This document shows positions 32,221-43,921 of a stretch of 64,000 nucleotides of DNA, piece by piece. Position 1 is the stretch's first letter. Every line of letters begins with the position of its first letter. The DNA comes from Humulus lupulus. Lineage: Eukaryota; Streptophyta; Magnoliopsida; Rosales; Cannabaceae. Both the position numbers and the translations under genes were made by a program. Below the pieces are notes generated by a model. It had not been told where the DNA came from, ran no database searches, and saw only the letters and a list, made by a program, of their open reading frames with translations. The DNA lies in contig NC_084801.1 in NCBI RefSeq assembly GCF_963169125.1, forward strand, positions 80,293,696 to 80,357,695. Direction: 5' to 3'.

Positions 32221-34315
32221 CAATAATTGATTTAATTATGTTATTATGTAGATTAAATTATTATATTATTAGAAATTCATGTTTAGTTGAATAAAATATG
32301 CATGTGGGCTTGTTTTCGTTAATAAGGGCATATTTTTAATTTTGGCTAGTTGAGGGCATCAATGTGATTATGTGTGTGGGTTGTGCTTGAGACCATAGTA
32401 TGGTGGAGATATAGTTGATATGTGTGATTCGAGACGGTTATAGGGAGCAGAATAGTGGAATAGTCACAAAAGGGTCGAATACTCAACTCGGGGTTAGCCT
32501 AAGAATATTTTGGGAATGTAGCACGTGTTCGAGATTACCGGGTAACGGGTAGGGATTTAGCAGTTAATTGGGGATTTATAGGAACATTCAGGAATTAGCG
32601 GGAATAGTGTGAATGATAGGGTTGCCCTTGGAGGCATTAGGGCTAAGGGTTAACCTAGGGGCATTTTGGACATTTTGCAACTTGGGATAGACTTAGACTT
32701 GGGTTAGGATTCTAGAGCTAATCAGAAAACACAACTCTCTCTCTCAAACACCTCTCTCTCTCTCACTAAGCGTTGAAGTTTTGGTGAATATTGAGGAGAT
32801 TGGCTGATGATTTGAAGAACTTAAGGCTTGAAGTGCTTAGGAAATAGCTCAGGTCGAATACTTAGTTGATGTAAGGGTTTCAATTTGTTTTTTCTGTTGA
32901 TTTTCTGTTGTGATCTAAGGGCCTTCATGGGGTTTGAACTCTAGGCTGGTTTTATGGTTTTGATGAAATTATGGGATAGTTTTTGAAGTGTTTATACTGA
33001 TAAAGACTCCTATATACGGATTCTAGATTTAATTTTGGTTGTAGGGGTTGAATTGGGTGTGAATTGGTAAATTTGGTTGAGGAAAACGTAGTGAAAACAT
33101 GCAAGAATTCTGGGTTTTGAGCTCGAGCCACAGCCTTGTTCTTTAGGCACTGCGGCTTGTTTGTGCGAAGAGGCTTGGGGAGCCTCTTATTTTGCCCAGG
33201 TGTCGCGGTGCAAGTAGGGCGTGCGCGGCTTGTGTCCCATAGAAGATAGCGTCAAGGCTCTCTGACTTGTAGCACGACGTGAGCCTAGGGGGCGGGCCGC
33301 GACTCAAATTGGGAATAATGGCCAATATAGGGGTTTTCAGCTCGGGAACACAAATTTAAAGGCTCAGAAAGGATCCTACTACTCATTTTAGTAGGATTCG
33401 AGGTCGCGGAGGCTAGAATTTTTTTTTTTTGAAGTTTTTAATTGGTTTAGTGCTAGATGAATAATTATTATTAGTGCGTTGTGGCTAGGTTTTACTGCCA
33501 AGGCTCGGGTTTGGGGATCGTGCTCAAGATCGCACTAGTCAGTCAACTCGGGACACTAGTAAGAAAAATGTTTGTGCCTGTAGAGTAGGGCATGGTCCGA
33601 TTATTTGTGTTTAATGTTGTGTGTGAATATTTGTAGTTATTATGCTATGTTTGCATGATTATGATTGATTTGCGAGGGTCGGGATCGGTGATAAGCATGA
33701 AGAATGCAAGCTGAATGACAACAAGCATATTGAATTCAGGCTGCCATGGCATGACCATCTAGGGTGTTGTACTTACTTGTTCGGTGAAGACCGTAAACCT
33801 AGTGCCTGGTAAAGCACCTTGGTCGGCATAGGTCGTTATGTGAATAGTCAGTTTTCTGTTTAAGTTGTGCATTTACTAGATTGAATTGTCATATGCTATG
33901 TGTGGAGTTTTCTTTCTGGGCCTTGGCTCACGAGTTCTCTATGGTTCACGTAAGGGAAAAGGAAATATCGACCAAGCATGAGTTGGAGGGCATGGAGCGG
34001 TGCGTGCATGTTCAGGCCTACCTAGTCGCCACAGCTGGAGTTGTTTTGAGGGACAAGTTGTAGACATTTGATTTTGTTTCTTAGGTCGACTATACCTTAA
34101 GTTTTGAATTGTAAATACATTTTGAAACAGTATTTGGGATCCCAATGTATCACTTTTATAGCTTTAATTCATGTCCATAACTTTTATACTTAATTTTCAT
34201 CAAATAAGTCTTTATTCTGATTTAATCACACTTTTTGGTCTACAGCCTCTATTAGCGAGCTAATGACACATTTTAACATCACATTGTAAGGACTCTAAGG
34301 TAGTAAGGCATTACA
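32221..34315 (+). repeat. 5'-truncated LTR at the right end of element E
   Basis: Begins CAATAATTGATTTAATTATG, equivalent to position 26109 of the 5' LTR, so 57 bp are missing at its start. It ends GGCATTACA. The rest runs parallel to the 5' LTR: (CT)n tract at 32730-32765, CG-rich zone 33120-33305, conserved block 33908-33970 with CACGTAAGGG in place of CAGGTAAGG. Confidence 0.92.
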
Positions 34316-34339
34316 TTGGGGCCTGGAGTAATGAGCATT

Positions 34340-36570
34340 ATAAAGTAAGTGCCTTCCTCCTGCTGGATCTGTACTTTGTAGACTTCCAGAAATACATTGA
34401 GCTCGCTCCATTCCAGTTCCCCCTGAGTTCATATCGCTTCCTTACGGGGTTATATTATTTATTCCTCAAGAACGAGTGGGAGGGCCCTACTATAGAAGAC
34501 ATTATGTATATTTTTTTTTCTGAAAGCAAACCCAAACATTATATTGGAGGTGACGGTTTCTACTACCTCACCCAGTTTCCTAAATCTGCCAGCGTCATCG
34601 ACCTCCTCCGCCACCCAAATGACTATAAAGACAAATTCTTTATGTCAAACAGGTTCAAGATCTGCACTCACCGATACTTCAACCGTCCTTGTAAGGTTCT
34701 CAGCTTTTTGAACTCCTTACTTGAGTTCATTATCTTACCCAAGTTAAAACTTATTATGATAGAGTTGTTACCTTGAGCAACTATATACAGGAGAACAGAG
34801 AGATATGAGACCCTTGGAGGTCAATACTGGACTCTGGCCAGTGGTCTTGCCAAGGAGAAAGAGTTCAGGATGGTGGTGAATGACGCCACCATGGTGGCTT
34901 GTAAGCTGATCAAAAAGGATCAAACACTAGCAATCCGGCTCTGGTGTCATCTCCTGGAACTCCCTCCTCATAGAAGCTCTTCTCAATCTCTAAACAGGTT
35001 AAGGAAGAAGATGAGACCACATTGTTGGTGCGTAAGAGAAAATGTTATCAAGATAAACAATAATCTGGTGCAGGTCGTGCTTAATCAGGGGCAGCAGCCG
35101 ACACCTCTGGCAAAGGTAATCCATAAAGAGAAATAAACCAGGCTGCTATAGTTTTAGGGTAGACTGATTCAATACTATAGTGTGTTGATCAGCTGCTCTT
35201 ACGCCATGTTTATGGCTACCCCAGATGTACTGTAGTGGTAGATATTACCTTGCATTTTAGATCCACTATTTTTTAACAGTATGGTACAAACCTTTTGTCA
35301 TGGCCTTCCCCATGTCATGGTATATTTACTCTGGGTATTAGGCAGGCTGAGCATGAGTCTAGTCTTGATGAAGAGCCTGAACCCCATAGGTCCCATAATG
35401 TTGTAATGCTAGAGTCTCTCCCTCCTCTGATAATGCAAGAGTTAGAGGTTTTACCCAGCCCGGTCCATAACCCGGAACTGATCATGGTAGTCTCATCCTC
35501 TAGTTCGGAGGGTAGGGTTCTTGTTCTATTAGTCTTTGCTTTGTGTTATCTTATCTAACATTTCTTGGGTCTGACTTTTCTGCTCGCACTTTTGAATACG
35601 AAGACATGAATCTAAATGAAGGTCTTTACACCAGAACACACATAAAGAGGCAGAGGGCCATGACAAGGGTCTCCAACGAAATACACCACCGGGTCTCCTA
35701 CGAAAGATGAAGGCCGCAACAACCTCATCCCACCATAGTCACGACCCTACTAGTTCCTCCACCAGTTCTTCACAACCCCACTCCAGTCCCTAAGGTTGCC
35801 CAAAATGAAGCCCCGACTGTCACTATCCCAGTTCCCCCTCACGAGGTGGGGAATTATCGAGAGCCTTTGCGCTGTTCATATCATGAAATCATGAGCCATA
35901 TGATGAAACACGCAAGTGTGGTAAGTGCAAAGAGTTACAGGCTATTGAGTCGCGACCATCAATGACAATCCTCAACTCTGCATTGGGGATGACTCTGATG
36001 GTATGTATTATACTTATCCTCTTCTAGTTCCATCCTTTCAGAAACTAACCTCTCTTTATTCATTTTTTGCAGTCTTGCATGGCTCAGATCTGTTCCATCG
36101 ATCGGGTCTTAGCAGAGGTTGATGTTCTCAGGGCATCCATGGGGGAGGCACATGTCACCTTTGAGGAAGCCAATGCCACAAAGGCCACCCTAGATGAGGC
36201 CAACGAGGCCCTAAAGACCTCGTAGGAGAATGAAAGAATTTCCAAAGCAGAAACCTTGGAGATAATCCGTTAGCGGGACCAGCTTTAGCTCGAGGAAAAA
36301 GATCTTAAGCAGAAGATTACGTAGGTTGACAGTCTCAAGCGAAGATTTCTGGAGGTAGAGGTCAAGGCCAAGGAGGACGCTACAGAAGTAGAGAACTCGT
36401 TAGAAGAAACTTTTTATCGGGTTTGGGCATATAATTAGGAAGGAGATTTCTCATTCCTGGACGTAGAACTTTTGCAGGCGCTACCTCGCCCCGTTCAAAG
36501 ACTTGTTATCGAAGGGGCCTACAGATATAGTTAAGGCTTCTGGAGCTGTGCCAGCGACCGAAGTAGAAGA
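34340..36570 (+). pseudogene. antisense extra gene of element Z (gypsy-type transposon family), degenerate
   Basis: It runs opposite to the pol of Z. The left part reads VDFQKYIELAPFQFPL, LYYLFLKNEWEGPTIEDI and GGDGFYYLTQFP, a layout typical of the plant 'gypsy-type transposon' domain. A basic linker (34870-35136) follows. After an intron with GT at 36001 and TTTTTTGCAG ending at 36072 comes a coiled coil (SIDRVLAEVDVLRASMGEAH, LKQKITxVDSLKRR) and an end with FYRVWAYN and FSFLDVELL. At least six stops interrupt it. The protein's function is unknown. The same domain order appears in the antisense gene of H. Confidence 0.7.
36001..36072 (+). other. probable intron in the antisense gene of Z
   Basis: 72 bp, GTATGTATTATACTT to TTCATTTTTTGCAG, with plant-like U-rich content. 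The flanking reading frames belong to the same ORF type. Confidence 0.65.
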
Positions 36571-37384
36571 GGTGTCATACTGGGAGCAAGTTACCAGAGC
36601 TCAGGGATGAAGGAGGACCTTTTTTATACATATTTATATCTTTTTTGGCCTGGATCCCCTTGTATGTGGGCCCTTTAGACCGAGACAATTGCCCTTGAGC
36701 TTTTAATTCAGGCTTATTTTTATCCTCAATACAATTCACATATTTTGGTATATCTCTAATCTTTTTGTTTATTCCCATTTTCTATCAAGTATTTATGTTT
36801 GTGAACCTTTAATGTCCTTATACATCCAAATAGTCATACGGGTAATTTTAGATCAAGGTATTGTTGCCTGATGGCTCGCCCAGTTAATTTTTGGTCGATG
36901 ACTTGGTTATTTCTAGGATTTTGATCACCTATTCACATATACCTGTTAGGGATCAGGCCTTCGACCTGGTTTAGTTCAATAATTTTTATCCGTAGTTATG
37001 TTCTATGATTTTTGCTTGTGCTTTGAATTTTTTCAACTTAGTTCATATTTGAATTTTTTTTGAAAGCTCAAGCTTTAAGTAGCCTTAGAATAATATATTT
37101 TCCAAATTCTATGTTGAAAAAAAATTTAACCTAAATATGCCGAATATTTCAAGGACTTTTAAAGGGTTACATGGCCCCCAACTGATCAAAATTTATAAAT
37201 ATTCTAAATCGCTTTTACATAATCAACTCACGCTGAATTACAAGAATAAAGTGAAAAAACTCGTACCACGTTTAAAATATGTAGCAACAATTTATTTTTC
37301 AAATTTGAATAAAATGAAATGGCTTTTATAAATGAGCCTTACAAAGAACCAAACACATTAAATCCAACAATGATGTCCTATTAC
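36571..37384. other. non-coding stretch of element Z
   Basis: AT-rich, no ORF of note. It is likely the untranslated region between the antisense gene and pol. The last five bases, ATTAC, are the left TSD of LTR G. Confidence 0.55.
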
Positions 37385-39549
37385 TGTAGCGTCCCAAATT
37401 TGCTAATAAGGCTTAGGGCCTTGATTAGTGTGCCTGGAGGGTAATAAGTGGCTTATTATTATAATTTGTGAATTTTGATGAGTATGTGATTAGAAATGCA
37501 TGTTTTAATGAAATAAATATGCATGTGGGCCCCGTTTGGTCATTAGAGGCATGTTTGTAATTTTAGCCCATTGACGGCATACATGTAATTATTGTGATAT
37601 ATTGTGATATATATGTGTGCATGATCCGAGACAATCTTAGGGAGCGGTTAGCTAGGAAGTCCCAACAGGGTCGAATACCCAACTCGAGGCTAGTCGAGAG
37701 GTATTTTGGGCATTAGACAATTTATTGGGTTATCAGGTTTTGAAAATAAATATTTGGAGATATATTTGAAGTTATAACGTTTAGAAGGAAATATTAGGGA
37801 AATTTACAATTTTTCCCTCGGGGACATTTTTGGTACCCCGAGCCTTTGAGGTAACCATAGAAACTGAAGTTAAATAAAAAAAAATTGAGGAAGCACTGAG
37901 AAAACCAAGGAACCAACCCAAAACTCTCTTCTCTCTCTCTTGTTTTCTCTTAACCTTACCAAGGGGAACTTTGAGGAGATTAAGCTGGGAAATTCAGAAC
38001 TCAAGGCTGGAGCTTAGGGGGATTGAAGCTTGGAGCTTAGGAGATTAACTCAGAGATTCAATTAAGTAAAGGTAAGCTCTTAACTTGATGAATTGTGTTG
38101 AATTTCTGCTGATATTTCAAAGTTATGCATGTGAGCTAAGAGAGAAATCATTCTTGAGTTTTAGATGAGGTTTGGTGTTAATTCTTGTTAGGTTTTGTTG
38201 CTGAGACCATAGTAGAGCTTCTGTAGTAATTGAATTGGACTATTGGGTTGATCTGGGTTCGAAGGGTCGGGTTGTGGCATTGTTCTCGTTGAGCCGCAGC
38301 CCTCTAGAACAAGTTGGAGGCCTAGATGAAGGGAGGGACGCGACACACCCTAGTTTGGGCCGCGACGCGCCTGCCCTGTTTTGGGGTTGGGAGTTTCTGG
38401 TTGAGGCGGGCCGCGGCATGGGTTCTTGGGGCCGCATCACTTCGTGCGTTTTTGGGCTTCAAGGAGGTTTTAGGCTCGGGAATCCAAAAGTTAAGGCTCG
38501 GATTGGATTTTATCACCTGGATTGATAGAATTCAAGGTCCCAGAGACTAGAAGTATGACCTAAAGCTATTTAATGGATTAGAACTTGATGGATGGATGTT
38601 GTTGATGCGTTGTGACTAGGTTTTCAACGAGGCTCGGAGTAGGGGACTATGCTCGGGACATCGGTGCTTGGAAAGCTCGGGATGCAGGTAAGAAAACTGC
38701 TATACCCGTAGAGCAGGGCGAGGCCCTATAGTTATGTTGCAGGGAACGACCCTATATGATTACGTTGCAGGGCATAGCCCATTGATTTTGTTTATACATG
38801 TTGAAGTATTTTTTTAGTTATGTTGTGTGTGCATATATGTGAATGAATGGCAAGAGTTGGGAACGGAGAAGGTCGAGAACAACGAGGGTCGGGAACGGCG
38901 AAGGCCGAGAATGGCGATGGCCGGGAACGGCGAAGGCCAAGAACGGCAAGGGGGCCGGGAGCAGCGTTTAGCACGCAGAGTGTAAGTTTCCAAGGAGAGA
39001 CCGTATAGGATACCTGGGATATCCTCACAGTGTAGATCGCGAACCCAGGGCCTAGTAAAGCACCTGGGACGACATGCCTGTATGTGTTTAGCCTGGTGGT
39101 GGCTTGATTATATGTTGAATGATTGATATGCATATGCTATTTGCTTTTATGAGTTTTCTTTCTGGGCTTCGGCTCATGGGTGCTCTATGGTTGAGGTAAG
39201 GGCAAGGGGAAAGTCGACCAACCAATAGTACGGAGAGCGTGAAGTGACGCATACATGTTTGGCCTGCCTGGCTGCCACGGGCATGGGTATTTTGGGAGAT
39301 GTTTGTATTAAACCTAAATTTTGTCATTTAGCTAACCTTAATTATATTTTTGAGTTGTAAATATTTCTAAACAGTATTTTGGGATCCCAAATGTTAAACG
39401 CTTTATAATTTTCAATGAATGGATATATTTTCAAATTATGTGACTTTGTTTATGGTTTAGCTACACTTTTGCCTTAAAACCTTGATTAGTGAGTTAATTG
39501 CACGTTTAAAACTCACTTAGTAACGACTCTAAGGAAGTAAGGCGTTACA
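37385..39549 (+). mobile_element. Solo LTR G (Tekay/Del-like family), inserted in Z
   Basis: Starts TGTAGCGTCCCAAATTTGC and ends AGGCGTTACA, 2165 bp, with a perfect TSD ATTAC (37380-37384 and 39550-39554). It is closest to B and F: the block ATATTTGGAGATATATTTGA is shared with B. It contains a (CT)n tract at 37922-37942, a CG-rich palindrome zone 38262-38445, the GGGAACGGCGAAGGCC array 38845-38965 and the conserved block 39153-39215 with TTGAGGTAAGGGC. Confidence 0.94.
38845..38965 (+). repeat. GC-rich tandem repeat inside LTR G
   Basis: About seven units of 14-18 bp on the pattern GGGAACGGCGAAGGCC. This is the longest version of the array also seen in B, E and F. Confidence 0.8.
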
Positions 39550-39934
39550 ATTACTGATACTACTTTTTGAGATGTAGAGAGTTCTAAGTTTGTGGAACCA
39601 ATTATCGACTTAACCGACCTAGTTTGAAGGTTCCGTCTTGTAATATCTCCATGATCTGATAGGGTCCTTCCTCGTTCAGTCCCAATACACCATCAGTAGA
39701 ATCATTGTTAGCCAAAAATACCCTTCGGAGCACCAAATAAAATATCGAGGTACTCTTTGCTGATAATGGGCGAGCTGCAATTGATATTCTTCCCGTTGCT
39801 CTTCAATTAGATCTAGGGATGCTTTTAGCAGTTCATGAATCCAATAAATGTTGTAGGTCCTTTGCCTATGTGACTTCACTAGAGCCTCTGCATGGAGCAT
39901 AGCCTCACTCCCAAAGGTTAGAGAGAAGGGAGTA
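39550..39934 (-). pseudogene. integrase C-terminal part of element Z
   Basis: On the minus strand the frame reads TPFSLTFGSEAMLHAEAL, ELLKASLDLIEEQREEY and LQLAHYQQRVPRYF, the conserved region after the catalytic core in Tat-type integrases. It ends at about 39676 with a frame loss where LGKVF-like residues are expected. The upstream part of the same protein lies at 55529-56146, separated by the 15.6-kb insertion of LTR F and its contents. Confidence 0.88.
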
Positions 39935-40559
39935 TGTAGTGTCCCAAATTTGCTAATAAGCCTTAGGGCCTAGATTAGCGTGCCTGGAGGGTAGTAATTG
40001 ATATTGTATTAATATATAATTTTGATAAGTATGTGATTAGAAATGCATGTTTAGGTGAATTAAATATGCATATGGGCCCCATTTCATTGTTAGGGTTATA
40101 TTTCTAATTTTAGCTTGCTATGGGCATACATGCAATAGTTGTATATATTGTGATTGATACCACGTGTGAGTGGTGATAAAATTGTGTTGCATGATTCGAG
40201 ACAGTCATAGGGAGCAGTTTAGCCAGAAAGTCATCGGTGGGAATAATTAGTGGTTAGTGGCACGTAGGTAACTTTGGTAACTATAGGTAACTCTTGGGGA
40301 TAGTTGTTATAAGTGGGAATGTGGCATTCTTGCAAGAGGTTAAGAAAAAGTCTAGGCTGCCTTTCAGGATTAGTTAGAATCTAAGTTAGAATGGAGGGTA
40401 TTTTGGCTTAGTTAGTGGTGAGGCTTTGGCTGAGGAAAGTTTTGGTACGTTTCTCTCATTTTCGGCTTATACATGGGTTATGTAGACGCTCAAGATTCCG
40501 TACTTGTGAAAGGTCCAAAGCACCCATTAAAGTCCCCTAAACGCCTAGATATAAGCCTC

Positions 40560-41370
40560 GCAAGCGGCCATGCCTTACTGGAGGTGTCTCGCGAAGATTG
40601 CGTGACACAACTTGGCATGCCCAGATGCTCTACCTCGCGAGTGGCGTCTCGTGAGGGCCTCACACCCAGTGGCCATGCCTCACTGGAGGCGTCTTGCGAA
40701 GGCAGCGTGCCACTACTTGGTGTGCCCAGATGCTCCGCCTCGCGAGGGACGTCTCGCAAGGGCCTCGCGCACAGCCGTCGTGCCTGGCTGGAGGTGTCTC
40801 GCGAAGGCAGTGTGCCACAACTCAGCGTGCCCAGATGCTTCACCTCACGAGGGGCATCTCGCGAGGGCCTCATGCCCAGCCGTCACAACTCGCTGGAGGC
40901 GTCTCGTGAAGGCAGCGCACCACAACTCGGTGTGCCCAGATGCTCTGCCTTGCGAGGGGCGTCTCGCGAGGGCCTCACGGCTCGCTAGAGGCGTCTCATG
41001 AAGGCTGTGTGCCCAGATGCTCTGCCTCACGAAGGGCATCTCGCGAGAGCCTCACGTCCAGCAGCCACGCCTCACTAGAGGCATCTCGCAAATGCAGCGC
41101 GCCACAACTCGGCGAGCCCAGATGCTTCGCCTCGTAAGGGGTGTCTCACGAGGGCCTTGCGCCCAGCCATCACGCCTCGCTTGAGGCATCTCGCGAAGGT
41201 TGCGTTCCCAGATGCTCCGCCTCGCGAAGGGCGTCTCATGAGAGCCTCGCGCCCAGCAGCCACGCCTTGCTCTAGGCGTCTCGCGAAGGCTGTGTGCCAC
41301 CACTAGACGTGCCCAGATGTTCTGCCTCGCAAGGGTCTCACGCCCAGCAGCCACGTCTCGCTAGAGGCAT
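40560..41370 (+). repeat. CpG-rich minisatellite in the 5' LTR of H (8 copies)
   Basis: Units of about 75-108 bp, each with the word GCCCAGATGCT or a close variant, followed by CCGCCTCGCGAGG and TCTCGCGA words. Eight copies are counted from that word (near 40616, 40719, 40826, 40931, 41008, 41116, 41207, 41309). The array is open in several frames on both strands. These are repeat artefacts, not genes. Confidence 0.92.
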
Positions 41371-41796
41371 TCTGTGAAGCCTTGCATCATGCCTTATTGG
41401 CCTCACTAAAGGGGTCTTTTCTCACCCCTTAAGATTAGCACCAACTACTAGGCACCACTTTTACCGTAAGTCCAACAAGAGGTAAAATCATGGATCTCTC
41501 TAACACACCAATAAGGGCGAATTGGAGGGGCCTCATAGAGATTCACACCAAGTCAGAAGAAGTACGGACACTAAGCCCATGCTAGATGAGTACTGGCCGT
41601 ACAGGTGAAGTACTTGTTATGATCCACACCAGGAAATCTCTGACACTCGTACTGAATAAGCAGTGGAGACATCCCCACGGACTCTAACCATGTACTGGAG
41701 CTGACACCACTACCCTTGAGAACACTCTCCTGATAGTGTATTCATGTACCATCTGGTCCCCTAGACCACAAAGTATCAAGGGCCATTAGAGCCCAC

Positions 41797-41804
41797 TATA
41801 AAAG
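41797..41804 (+). promoter_or_regulatory. TATA box of the 5' LTR of H
   Basis: TATAAAAG within GCCCACTATAAAAGGAACC, after the repeat array. It is a strong plant-type core promoter, repeated at 53663-53670 in the 3' LTR. Confidence 0.75.
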
Positions 41805-42003
41805 GAACCCCACTTCCACTTGGAAGGGGGTTGGAAAAAACACTGTAGCACTACACTATAAAAAATACAAGTTCATTTCACCATTTTCTTTCTGCAACTA
41901 TTCTTTGAGTTTTTTATTAGATCTTTGAAGTTTTTCATTGATAAGCTCTATATTTCAATTTTTCTAACTTAACTTGGTTGATGAGTTCTCCTCGTAACAA
42001 GTA

Positions 42004-42020
42004 TGGTGCCGTCTGTGGGA
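42004..42020 (+). other. primer-binding site of element H
   Basis: TGGTGCCGTCTGTGGGA four bases after the LTR. TGGCGCCGTCTGTGGGAA-like primer sites are usual in Tat-type plant elements. Confidence 0.8.
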
Positions 42021-42069
42021 AGAATAGGTTGTAAGCCACTATTCTTCCGTCGATTTCGATAAGAAAAAG

Positions 42070-43920
42070 ATGCCGCGACGTTCGAAACGATTGAGAGAGC
42101 CGCGAGAGGTGGAGGTCAATCTTGATGGAGATCAGCTAAAAGCCTCCATGAGGGATCCTCCTCCACCTACAAACGTGGAGGCCCTAAAGGAGCCTGAGGT
42201 TTACAAAGATGAAAGGGAGGCCTCGTCCCTGGCGGTCCCACCTGAGGAGGATCATCCAAGGCCGACGGCTGCCCCAGCAAGGGGTGCCGGTGAGTTCCTG
42301 CCTCCAAGGCCGCCGTAGGTGCCAAACTCCTGTCGGAAGGATCCAGGCCCATCGATGCACCAGGTTGACATGCACCCTCGTGTCCACTCCGTGAGCTCGA
42401 GTTCTAAGTCTCAATTCTACGAACTTCACCACAAGAATCAGAGGCTAGAAACCACCTTGGAAAACATGCAAGAGGTGCTAAATGGCCAGTTGCAAGGGAG
42501 AATAGGAGGGGGTAGAAACCACCGTCCCAGTAGAAGACAGAAGGACCCGACTCTCCACTAGTAACAGCCCCCGGACAAAGCAGCACAAACGTCCCAGACC
42601 ACCGAAGCAGCCTCAGGGGCCAGATTCGAAAACCAACGCTGCTCCTCGTAATGATGTTGAGGTCACCTCAAGGAGAACTCAACAAAAATAGGGCGGGTAA
42701 AAGGACCACACCCCCTATGGCGCCCCGGAAAGGCAAAGGAAAGGGGGATCCTAACCCATCCACGCTGAGAGACTCCTTGAACAAGAGGAGACAAGACTTG
42801 GACACAGAAATGAGGAGCCTACGAAGCAAAATCATCACAGCCTCCAGAGGTCAAGCCTTTGAGGATGAGTTCGACCATGAGTCGCCCTTCATCAAGGAGA
42901 TCCAAGCCATCCAGCTCCAGGCCAAATTCAAGGAGCCCCATATGACCCCTTACGAAGGAAGCACAAATCTGAAATACCATTTGGATGAATTTAACGACTT
43001 GATGAAGCTGAGGGGAATTAGTAGCGGGGCCAGATGTCATTACTTCGCTGTCACATTGAAAGGACTTGTGTACAAATGGTTCAAAAGACTTAGACCGGGG
43101 TCCATTAGATCTTGGCAACAGTTTTCCGATGAATTCCTCCAGCAACACCACGCCGTACGAGACTACACGATGCCAAGCACTAGCCTCGCCAATGTGAAGC
43201 AAGGAGAAAACGAGAGTCTAATGAGCTACATTCACAGGTTCAATATGGAGGCAGCTAAAGTAGGGAGCTTGACCTGCAGAGAGCGAAAAATGGCCATCAC
43301 AGCTGGAGTGTACCCGGGAAGCAAGTTGTGGGATAACAAGCTCAAGAGGGAGGTCACAGACTTGGATGATTTCTCCGAGCCAGCACAAAAATATATTCGC
43401 GTGGAGGATGGTCATGAAAGACTCAAAGCCAGAAAAGGCCAGTCGCCACCAAAACCTTCAATCCAAGAAAGCCAAAGTGGTGCAAAGAATAAGAGGGTCT
43501 ATGAGGGAACGAGAGATGATCGACCCCGGAAGCATCAACGCTCTGATGAACGTAGACAGGGCCTCTACACCTTTTACACTAACCTCACCCATGCAAAAGA
43601 GCATATTTTCGTTACGAATGAAAACTAGGTCCCTTTCTGAAGGCCCCCGCCTATGAAAAAAGACCGGTCTAAAAGAGACCCCATCAAGTATTGCCAGTAT
43701 CACAAAGATATTGGCCACACCACCGCGGAATGCAACCATTTGAAGGTGGAAATGGGGGAGCTAATCCGCAGGGGACATTTGGGCAGATATGTGCACAAGG
43801 AGAACCAAAGGCCAGAAGAAGGAGCATCCCCTCCGCGGGTGCGAGAGGTGGCCCCAGAAGTACAGGGAGTGGTTAGGACCATCTTCGGAGGACCAGGATT
43901 AAGGGGCGAATCAAGGAAGG
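42070..43920 (+). pseudogene. gag of element H
   Basis: ATG at 42070 (MPRRSKRLREPR) opens a leader that stops at 42316-42318. After several stops and a frame change, a long frame from 42651 to 43628 carries the capsid-like core: YEGSTNLKYHLDEFNDLM, VYKWFKRLRPGSI, WQQFSDEFLQQH and NVKQGENESLMSYIHRF. A stop at 43626-43628 precedes the zinc knuckle CQYHKDIGHTTAEC (43692-43733), still in the same frame. A TGA at 43923-43925 sits where CGA is likely (a CpG site). The knuckle packages RNA in functional relatives. Confidence 0.9.
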
Positions 43921-43921
43921 G

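Larger units (their letters stand above)
26052..34315 (+). mobile_element. Element E: Tekay/Del-like Ty3/gypsy retrotransposon, truncated or recombinant
   Basis: A 5' LTR (26052-28205), a PBS, a gag-PR-RT-RNaseH-IN pseudogene (28549-32220) and a 3' LTR lacking its first 57 bp (32221-34315). The order RT-RNaseH-IN and the FIDDILVYS motif place it in Ty3/gypsy. LTRs above 2 kb and sequence blocks such as PKTAFRTRY and DYRVFNKL suit the Tekay/Del chromovirus group. Pol stops inside the integrase core and joins the LTR directly, so the end of integrase, any chromodomain and the PPT are absent. There is no TSD: CTAAT precedes it and TTGGG follows. The left flank is the minisatellite and the right flank is element Z. 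Confidence 0.9.
40481..41999 (+). repeat. 5' LTR of element H
   Basis: 1519 bp, starting TGTAGACGCTCAAG and ending TCGTAACA. From about 40560 to 41370 it is built of tandem repeats. The promoter part (TATAAAAG) and the end match the 3' LTR closely. Confidence 0.95.

Noticed and set aside
40473..41354. Long overlapping ORFs on both strands in the 5' LTR of H
   Set aside because: They come from the CpG-rich tandem repeat, whose unit is open in several frames; no domain, and they shift with copy number.
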